Shown here piece by piece: positions 55,574 through 64,000 of a stretch of DNA of 64,000 nucleotides. The notes under the pieces are model-generated. The model was given only the letters and a program-made list of their open reading frames with translations. It was not told where the DNA came from and did not search any database. Numbering within the stretch: the stretch's first letter is position 1; the number at the start of each line of letters is the position of its first letter. A program made the position numbers and the translations under genes. Origin of the DNA: Lunularia cruciata (taxonomy: Eukaryota; Streptophyta; Marchantiopsida; Lunulariales; Lunulariaceae); assembly GCA_948567375.1 (NCBI GenBank), contig CAOYZS010000006.1:992001-1056000 (forward strand). The letters are read 5' to 3'.

Positions 55574-58500
55574 CAATTCCAGACCCTTAGAGTGTTGTTT
55601 TAGAATGTTCATGGTCTCACACATACCAAGTACTCAAGCGCTAAACCTGTGTGGGATAATGCTGATCTGATCAATCTTGTGGAGACATGGGAACATGAAG
55701 GAAACACCATTCAAGACATTGAAGGTTTCATTCTTGTTGGTTCAACTTGGAACAAGCGGAGGCAACACAGAGGAAGGGGCTTTGGAGGTATTGCTACTTA
55801 TGTCAGATTTGGCTTTGAAAAGTCAGTCTCTTTTATAGGTCAAGACTAAAGTGGATAATACCAATGGCTGAAGATTGGAGGAGTTGCTACACCTTGCTTC
55901 CTTGCTGTTTGCTACTTTGCCCCATTGACATCACCAATCTATTCAAGCAGATCTCTCAACACCATGCAACCTTTCCACTCCTTGACAAAGGATGTGTTGA
56001 AATTTCAAAGTAAAGGTGCAGTATTTATCCTTGGTGATTTCAATGCTAGGATCCAAACCTCTCAGATTCCTGAGTTTAGTGACCTTGAGAATGACCCTTT
56101 CCATAACTTGATAGATCATTCTAGTGCTTGGTCCCGCTCTTCCAAAGATCTCATATCCAACTCCATGAGTGAGCACTTTTTGAGCTTTGGTACCAATTGT
56201 AGCCTGAAGATCTTGAATGGCCTTTTTCAATTTCCAGAAACTTGTAAGAGCACATGCTTTGCTTATGGTGGATCTAGAACTGTAGATTATATGCTCACCT
56301 CACCCAGTGATATACACATTGTCTCAGATTTTGTTGTTTTAGATCCTCAACCTGAATCTGACCATGCACCTTTATCTTGTGTCATCCTTCTTTCTTGCCT
56401 CAATAGAACCACATTACCTATTGATCATGCCTTTAGAGGGAAACTCCGTCTTGATTTTCACAAGTGAGATTTGTACCAACAAGTTATCCATGAGAAATTG
56501 AGCTCTATGGAGTGGAGTTCTGATTTTCAACAACGCAATGACCAGTTCGTTGAACTTCTTCAATCTACATCAACAACTCTATTTCCACGAGGTTCTCACA
56601 GGAACAGACTTGGTCTCCCTTGCAATAGGTGGTTTGATGCTGACTGTAAAATGGCAAGGATCAAAGCTATGGATAGGTCTCTTGATCAGATTGCACAAAA
56701 TCAGGCTTTTGTCTCTTATAGAAAGTTGGTGAAGTGCAAGAAGCGAGCGTTCTTGAGACTCAAGGGGGTTGAGTTGAGCAATGAATTGAGGAGCAATCCC
56801 AAGGCTTTTTGGCAGAAGGTAACCATCAGATCTCCATCTCCATCGCTGGACCTGAACGAGCTTTGTGAATATGTGAAGGATTTGTATTTTTTCCTTGATG
56901 CTCCAAGCATGGCACCTTGCCTTGGATCTGCTCTCACCATCTCTGAAGCTGATGTCCAGTACCAATTGAAGAAGTTGGCCAATGGTAAGGCTGAAGACCT
57001 TGATGGACTATGTGTTGAGCTACTTAAGTGGAGTGGTAGCCATCTGATTTCAGTACTCACTTCTCTCTTGAATGAGGCCATCAGGTGTGGTTTTCCTGAT
57101 AGATGGTGCTTCAAGAAGGTTGTTCCTATTCACAAGTCTGGTCAGAGAGATATTGTCACCAATTACCGTACCATTCTAGTGGGTAGTATCTTTGCCAAGT
57201 TGTACGGTCAAATTTTGGAGTCTAGGTTGAGTACTTGGGCTGAAAAGTACAAAATTCAAGCTAAGTGCCAAGCGGGTTTCAGGTCAGGCTTTACTACCTT
57301 GGATCATCTATTGATACTCCATGTTTTGTGGTGGAAATCTAAAGGTGTTGGGAGAGCTCTCTATGTTGCATTTATTGATTTCAGGAAGGCCTTTGATAAG
57401 GTGCTTAGGAAATCATTAAGTGAGAGACTCATGGAAGTTTCAGCCGATCTGATTGGTGCTATCTCTAGACTCTATGAGAAGGTGGTTGTGAAACTTTCAT
57501 CTTTGAGCTCTCAAGATGTCCTTAGCACAATGGGTGTGATTCAAGGTTGCTCTCTATCCCCAACATTGTTTGGAATCTTCATCGATGATCTAGAGAGAGT
57601 GCTTATGGAAGCTGGAGCTATAGGTGTACAGGTTGGCTCTTTGATGATACATGCACTACTGTATGCGGATGATGTAGTGCTCCTCTCTACCAATCCACAA
57701 AGTTTACAGAAGCTGTTGGATTCTCTTCTCTTGTTTTGCAATGAAACAAAGATGGAGGTGAACCTTGACAAGTCCAAGGTGATTGTGGTGGGTTCTAAAG
57801 GTGTCACACCTTTCTTTTTTGATGGACAACAATTGGAGCAGGTTTCTTCTTACAAGTACTTGGGCCTTGAGTTTTCTCATGACTATAGTTGGTCTACTTG
57901 TGTGAAGATGAGAATCAATGTAGGGTTTAGAGCTTTGTATTCACTGATGAACCGGTCTAGACTTGCTCACCTTACCACATGGGAGTTGAAGAAGGTGCTG
58001 TTCAGATCTCTTGTGCAGCCGGTGGTTCTCTATGGTGCTCAAATTTGGGGTCCAAGTACTAAGATGACATGGTGGCAAAAGGTAGAGAAAGTTCAGAAAT
58101 TGTTTTTGTGTGATGAACTTGGGATGAGGACTCAAACTCCTTATGTATTGCTACTTGCTGAAACCGGGTTTTTGCCTCTTGAGGCTGAAGCTTTGTTTTT
58201 AGCTATCACATATGCCACTAAGGTGAGGTCCATGGAGCATGAGAGACTTCCCTACCAAGCTTTTTCTGCCACTCTATCTGTCGGTTGGTATACAGATCTG
58301 GTTGCATGGGCCACCAGGTGGAATGTTTGTGAGCAACATTGGAACTTGGAGCCTATTGCACTACAAGAAGTGATGAAGGAGCAGTTTTTACTTCACTTAT
58401 GGCAGCAGCCCGGTACCAAGACGGTGTTCTATCAGCAGTTTGTAAATCCTATGTTGGTGTATTGTGAGCAAGATTATCTCTTGGCTAGGATTTCTACTTC

Positions 58501-58801
58501 ACTTAGACATGTTATCGCTCAATATAGAACTAGTTCTCATAGACTAGAAGTAGAACAAGGACGTTGGCAGCAGATAGAGCACTCCATGCGACTTTGCAAA
58601 TTGTGTATTATGAGCAAAGTTGAGGATGAACATCATGTGTTGATTGTTTGCCCTTGTTACATGCAGATTAGAGTTAGACATCAGATTACTTGTAGTGATT
58701 TCTCAACTCTCTTACAAGTTGAAGCTTTAGCGTTAGGGAAGTACATGACCGAGGTTAGTTTACATCAGACCAATTTGTTACAGATTGGTCAGATGCCCTA
58801 G
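55574..58801 (+). pseudogene. LINE ORF2: endonuclease, RT, Cys/His C-terminus
   Basis: AP-endonuclease (VETWEHEG, LGDFNARIQ at about 56030-56055, DYMLTSPSDI, PESDHAPLSC), linker, then a 776-codon uninterrupted stretch (56471-58801) holding the full RT: NYRTILVGSIFAKLYGQ, QAGFRSGFTTLDH, FIDFRKAFDKVL, GVIQGCSLSPTLFGIF, and YADD at 57662-57673. C-terminal CKLC...EDEHH...C motif near 58590-58660. Earlier stops at 55601, 55847, 55856 and 56465 disable the endonuclease part. The RT has lost two residues (MEVSADL versus EVGVSADL). The RT motif set looks closer to CR1/Jockey-type than plant L1; the clade is not certain. Confidence 0.93.
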
Positions 58802-58901
58802 GCCCTTTCCTAGGCTCACATTTCATGTGTTTTGTATTGTGTTTCTAGCCTTTTGACTCTTTGGGTCTTTCGGGCTTTATTTTTCATTGTTTCATTGTTT
58901 C
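58802..58901 (+). other. LINE 3' UTR and (TTTCATTG)n tail
   Basis: The CCTAGGC hairpin spans 58797-58814 (one mismatch in this copy) and overlaps the ORF2 stop at 58799-58801. The GACCAAT hairpin is 58768-58790. Tail TTTCATTGTTTCATTGTTTCAT ends at about 58901. Confidence 0.85.
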
Positions 58902-61867
58902 ATCAATACATAAGGAGTTTGAGTCCTCACCCCAAGTTCATCACACAAAAACAATTTCTGAACTTTCTCTACCTTTTGCCACCATGTCTTCTTAGTACCT
59001 GGACCCCAAATCTGAGCACCATAGAGAACCACCGGCTGCACAAGAGATCTGAACAACACCTTCTTCAACTCCCATGTGGTAAGGTGAGCAAGTGTAGAGC
59101 GGTTCATCAATGAATACAAAGCTCTAAAGCCTGCATTGATTCTCATCTTCACACAAATAGACAACTATAGTCATGAGAAAACTCAAGGCCCAAGTACTTG
59201 TAAGAAGAAACCTGCTCCAATTGTTGTCCATCAAAAAAGAAAGGTGTGACACCTTTAGAACCTACCACAATCACCTTGGACTTGTCAAGGTTCCCCTCCA
59301 TCTTTGTTTCATTGCAAAACAAGAGACGAGAATCCAATAGCTTTTGTAAACCCTTTGGATTGGTGGAGAGAAGCACTACATCATCTGCATAAAGGAGTGC
59401 ATGTATCATCAAAGAGCCAACCTGTCCACCAGTAGCTCCTGCTTCCATGAATAATCTCTCCAGATCATCGATGAAGATTCCAAATAGAGTTGGAGATAAA
59501 GAGCAGCCTTGAATCACACCCATTGTGCTAAGGACATCTTGAGAGCTCAAAGATGAAAGTCTCACAACCACTTTCTCATAGAGTCTAGAGATAACACCAA
59601 TCAGATCAGCTGAAACACCAACAAGAGTGAGTCTCTCACTTAGAGATTTCCTAAGCACCTTATCAAAGGCCTTCCTGAAATCAATAAATGCAACATAGAG
59701 AGCTCTCCCAACACCTTTAGATTTCCACCACAAAACATGGAGTACCAATAGATGATCCAAAGTACTAAAGCCTGATCTGAAACCCGCTTGGTACTTAGCT
59801 CAAATTCTGTGCTTTTCAGCCCAAGTACTCAACCTAGACTCCAAAATTTGACCGTACAACTTGGCAAAGATACTACCCACTAGAATGGTACGGTAATTGG
59901 TGACAATATATCTCTGAACAGACTTGTGAATAGGAACTACCTTCTTGAAGCACCATCTATCAGGAAAGCCACACCTGATGGCCTCATTCAAGAGAGAAGT
60001 GAATACTGAAATCAGATGGCTACCACCCCACTTCAGAAGTTCAACACATAGTCCATCAAGGTCTTCAGCCTTACCATTGGTCAACTTCTTCAATTGGTAT
60101 TGGACATCAGCTTCAGAGATGGTGAGAGCAGATCCAAGGCAAGGTGCCATGCTTGGAGCATTAGGGAAAAAGTACAGATCCTTCACATATTCACAAAGCT
60201 CATTCACGTCCAGCGATGGAGATGGAGATCTGATGGTTACCTTCTGCCAAAAAGCCTTGGGATTGCTCCTCAATTCAATGCTCAACTCAACCCCCTTGAG
60301 TCTCAAGAACGCTCGCTTCTTGCACTTCACCAACTTTCTATAAGAGACAAAAGCTTGATTTTGTGCAATCTGGTCAAGAGACCTATCCATAGCTTTGATC
60401 CTTGCCATTTTACAGTCAACATCAAACCACCTATTGCAAGGGAGACCAAGTTTCTTCCTGTGAGAACCTCGTGGAAATAGAGTTGTTGATGTAGATTGAA
60501 GAAGTTCAACCAACTGATCACTACGTTGTTGAAAATCAGAACTCCACTCCATAGAGCTCAATTTCTCATGGATAGCTTGTTGGTACAAATCTTGCTTGTG
60601 AAAATCAAGACGGAGTTTCCCTCTAAAGGCATGGTCAATAGGTAATGTGGTTCTATTGAGGCAAGAAAGAAGGATGACACAAAATAAAAGGTGCATGGTC
60701 AGATTCAGGTTGAGGATCTAAAACAACAAAATCTGAGACAATGTGTATATCATTGGGTGAGGTGAGCATATAATCTACAGTGCTAGATCCACCATAAGCA
60801 AAGCATGTGCTCTTACAAGTTTTTGGAAATTGAGAAAGGCCTTTCAAGATCTTCAAGCTACAATTGGTACCAAAGCTCAAAAAGTGCTCACTCATGGAGT
60901 TGGATATGAGATCTTTGGAAGAGCGGGACCAAGCACTAGAATGATCTATCAAGCTATGGAAAGGGTCATTCTCAAGGTCACTAAACTCAGGAATCTGAGA
61001 GGTTTGGATCCTAGCATTGAAATCACCAAGAATAAGTACTGCACCTTTACTTTGAAATTCCAACACATCCTTTGTCAAGGAGTGGAAAGGCTGCATGGTG
61101 TTGAGAGATCCGCTTGAATAGATTGGTGATGTCAATGGGGCAAAGTAACAAACAACAAGGAAGCAATGTGTAGCAACTCCTCCAATCCTCAGCCACTGGT
61201 ATTGTCCACTTGAGTCTTGGCCTATCAAAGAGACTGATTTTTCAAAACCAAATCTGACATAAGTAGCAATACCTCCAAAGCCCCTTCCTCTGTGTTGCCT
61301 CCGCTTGTTCCAAGTTGAACCAACAAGAATGAAACCTTCAATGTCTTGAATGGTGTTTCCTTCATGTTCCCATGTCTCCACAAGATTGATCAGCATCTTC
61401 CCACACAGGTTTAGTGCTTGAGTACTTGGTATGTGTGAGACCATGAACATTCCAAAACAACACTCTAAGGGTCAGGAATTGCTATGCGGTAGTTGACAAT
61501 TTCCTTTAGGTGATCACAACTCTATTGTCTCTCAAGAATGCAACAAAACCTGCTTGTTGAGCCTCCTTCACCTTTGCTAATTCTCCCTTCTTTTCTTGCC
61601 ATTGGAGAGATGTGAGATCAGGATCCAACCAGATACACCGCCCCTTCAGTATAGCCTTGTTTGCCATCACTGAATTCCTCTTAGTTTCTGAGCCAAACCT
61701 CACCAAAATGCTTCTTGGTTGTGCACCTTGTTGTCCCAATCTATATGCTTGCAAAATCTGAGGATCATGGACTCTCAAAGCATCAGTAAGAAACTCACAC
61801 ACTATGGCCTTGGTGTCTTCCTTCTCAGTGTCTGGCAAACCAGAAATCCTTAAGTTTTTCAATCTGA
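58902..61867 (-). pseudogene. LINE ORF1 end to RT, inverted, no 3' end
   Basis: On the minus strand: ORF1 RNA-binding domain from LKNLRISGLPDTEKED (61867-61506, open), the GCA-TAG-CAA junction (about 61480), endonuclease (61450-60653, VETWEHEG, LILGDFNARIQ, SSTVDYMLTS), frameshift near 60690, linker and RT start (60696-59800), then RT motifs (59760-59149: FIDFRKAFDKVL, GVIQGCSLSPTLFGIFIDDLE, LLYADDVVLLS), a frameshift, and 59164-58892 to QTPYVLM. C-terminal Cys/His part and 3' UTR missing. Confidence 0.9.
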
Positions 61868-62522
61868 CTTGTTTGTTTAACACTGTGTAACTTTTCAACA
61901 CCTTGTAACTTTTTGGTTCCATGTCCAAATCTTTCAATCTTGGCCTCATTGAAAACAGCTATGAAAGGGCTTTCTTTTTGATACCTTCTTGCTGAAGTTG
62001 GAGTTCTGTGGAAGAAGTTTCAAAATTCATCAATTTGTGTTCTTGTGCGGTTGGTGGTGCTCAAATTTGCAACTTTCAGAGGCTGGAACTTTGGACTTAC
62101 ATCTTCAAATGAGGTGATCTTGATCTCATTATAAGCATCTTGTCAAGAGCTATTGATTGAAGTTAATTTTATAGAATTTGAATCTTTGTGCTTGAAGTTA
62201 TGAGCATTTGAATTTTGTGATTCAATGAGATTTAGAAGTTTACCATAGATAACTCTAGAGGCCATAACTTCATGTCTATTGGCTCAAATGAGTTCATTTT
62301 TGATTCATTGGATAGAATTTCTCAAGAGCTTTTGATTGAGTCATCACTTGTAGATTTTGAAGTACTATAGCCAAGGTTTTGAATTTTCGAAATCTGTAAG
62401 ATTTCAAAATTTTCATATAGGAAAAACTCAAATTCAAAAGTTTGTAACTTTTGATTTACAAGTCCAAAGGAGTAGATTTTTGGTCCATGAGAAAAAGTAA
62501 TTGTAGAGATATTGGTGTTCAC
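61868..62522 (+). mobile_element. LINE 5' leader fragment
   Basis: Plus-strand leader equivalent to the inverse of 12360-11790. Module copies near 61960, 62105 and 62290. Ends at the insertion of the next reverse tail (TTCACCATG, then the tail). Confidence 0.8.
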
Positions 62523-62524
62523 CA

Positions 62525-63607
62525 TGAACAATGAACAATGAAATATAAAGCCCGAAAGACCCAAAGAGTCAAAAGGCTAGAAACACAACACAAAACACAT
62601 GAAATGTGAGCCTAGGCAAGGGCCTAGGGCATCTGACCAATCTGTAACAAATTGGTCCGATGTAAAGTAACTTCTGTCATGTACTTCCCTAATGCTAAAG
62701 CTTCAACCTGTAAGAGAGTAGAGAAATCACTACAAATAATCTGATGTCTAACTCTGATCAGCATGTAACTAGGGCAATCAATAAACACATGATGCTCATC
62801 CTCAACTTTGCTCATAATACACAATTTGCAAAGTCGCATGGAGTGCTCTATCTGCTATCAACATCCTTATTCTACTTCTAGTCTATAGAAAAAGTTCTAT
62901 ACTGAGCAATAACATGTCTTAGCTAAGTACAAATCCTAGCCAAGAGATAATCTTGCTCACAATACACCAACATAGGATTTACAAACTGCTGATAGAACAC
63001 CATCTTGGTACCGGGCTGCTGCCATAAGCAAAGTTAGAACTGCTCCTTGATCACTTCTCATAGTGCAATAGGCTCCAATCTCCAATGTCGCTCAGAAACA
63101 TTCCACCTAGTGGCCCATGCAATCAGATCTGTATACCAACCGACAGATAGAGTGGCACAAAAAGCTTAGTAGGGAAGTCTCTCATGCTCCATGGACCTCA
63201 CCTTAGTGGCATATGTGATAGCTAAAAACAAAGCTTCAGCCTCAAGAGGCAAAAACCCTGTTTCAGCAAGCAGCAATACATAGGGAGTTTGAGTCCTCAC
63301 TCCAAGTTCATCACACAAAATTTTGTTTTGAACTTTCTCCACCTTTTGCCACCATGTCTTCTTAGTACCTGGACCCCAAATCTGAGCACCATAGAAAACC
63401 ACAAGTTGCACAAGAGATCTGAACAGCAACTTCTTCAACTCCCATATGGTAAGGTGAGCAAGTCTAGAGCGGTTCATGAGTGAATACAAAGCTCTAAAGC
63501 CTGCATTGATTCTCATCTTCACACAAGTAGACCAACTATAGTCACAAGAAAACTCAAGGCCCAAGTACTTGTAAGAAGAAACCTGCTCCAATTGCTGTCC
63601 ATCAAAA
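62525..63607 (-). pseudogene. LINE 3' end and ORF2 C-terminal part
   Basis: Tail AACAATGAACAATGAAATATA at the left, hairpins, Cys/His block (62839-62624), stops near 62890 and 63050, then 63591-63166 with EQVSSYKYLGLEFS, LVQLVVFYGAQIWGPG and LAETGFLPLEAEAL. Inserted into the plus-strand leader. Confidence 0.88.
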
Positions 63608-64000
63608 GGAAGTGATCAAGGAGCAGTTCTATATGCCACTAAGGTGAGGTCCATGGAGCATGAGAGACTTCACAACCAAGCATTTTGTGCCACTCTATCT
63701 GTTGGTTGATCTGGTTGCATGGGCCACAACAAGGTGGAATTTTTGTGAGCGACATTGGAGGTTGGAACCTATTTGCACTACCTACCAGAAGTGATCAAGG
63801 AGTAGTTCTTACTTCGCTTGTGGCAACAACCCGGTACCAAGATGGTGTTTTATCAGCAGTTTGTAAATCCTATGTCGGTGTATTGTGAACAAGCTCTATC
63901 TCTTGGCTAGTATTTCTACTTCACTTAGACATGTTATTGCTCAATATAGAACTAGTTCTCATAGACTAGAAGTAGAACAAGGACGTTGGCAGCAGATAGA
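63608..64000 (+). pseudogene. LINE ORF2 C-terminal fragment running off the window
   Basis: Plus-strand ATKVRSMEHERL to NPMSVYCEQ and RTSSHRLEVEQGRWQQI codons, with several small indels (63710-63790). Continues beyond 64000. Confidence 0.8.

Noticed and set aside
57541-57807. Recurring antisense ORFs over the RT region (also 29706-29900, 18409-18603, 34007-34201, 57941-58135)
   Set aside because: They recur only because the LINE RT is repeated. They run opposite to a clear RT with catalytic motifs and match no known fold.

Overview
The window looks like repeat-dense nuclear DNA of a plant or other streptophyte with a large genome. I see no convincing host gene. Support for a plant-type host: a Ty3/gypsy primer-binding site resembling the complement of plant tRNA-Asp (4800-4817), long LTRs, heavy C-to-T decay at CG and CHG sites, and nested insertions. 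I cannot name the species. A fern, lycophyte, gymnosperm or charophyte are all possible.

Three element families explain most of the sequence. (1) A LINE is present as about 40 pieces in both orientations. Its order is a long reiterated 5' leader, ORF1 (coiled coil plus L1-ORF1p-like RNA-binding domain), one in-frame UAG, ORF2 (AP-endonuclease, reverse transcriptase, C-terminal Cys/His motif), two short hairpins and a (TTCATTG)n or (TTTCATTG)n tail in place of poly(A). The best copy is 43259-44313 plus 54295-58901. (2) Gypsy family A is an old Ty3/gypsy element with LTRs of 1.9-3.8 kb (117-3294, 3795-4792, 21336-27056, solo LTR 23491-25413, 40791-41723). Its LTRs carry a reading frame for a gag-like/coiled-coil protein. 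(3) A younger Ty3/gypsy element on the minus strand (44314-54294) sits inside the 5' leader of the best LINE copy. A 679-bp solo LTR (32485-33163) is a fourth family.

The most striking object is the 44314-54294 element. In coding order it has gag with two zinc knuckles, aspartic protease, a DNMT3-like cytosine-C5 DNA methyltransferase (about 49600-48600), reverse transcriptase, RNase H, integrase and a C-terminal PHD finger. It therefore carries a DNA-methylation writer and a probable histone-tail reader in one retrotransposon. Apart from one frameshift near 49400 and a 19-bp triplication in the integrase, the parts lie in one frame. All seven in-frame stops fit C-to-T change of CGA or CAG codons. 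Its LTRs look circularly permuted.

Layout: 1-5066 gypsy A pieces facing each other; 5070-19345 LINE mosaic; 19346-27056 gypsy A pol and LTR with a nested solo LTR; 27071-40790 LINE mosaic with a solo LTR; 40791-41723 gypsy A LTR end; 41730-43258 LINE 3' pieces; 43259-58901 the best LINE copy split by the methyltransferase element; 58902-64000 further LINE pieces. All breakpoints between LINE pieces are read by eye and are good to roughly 10-20 bases.
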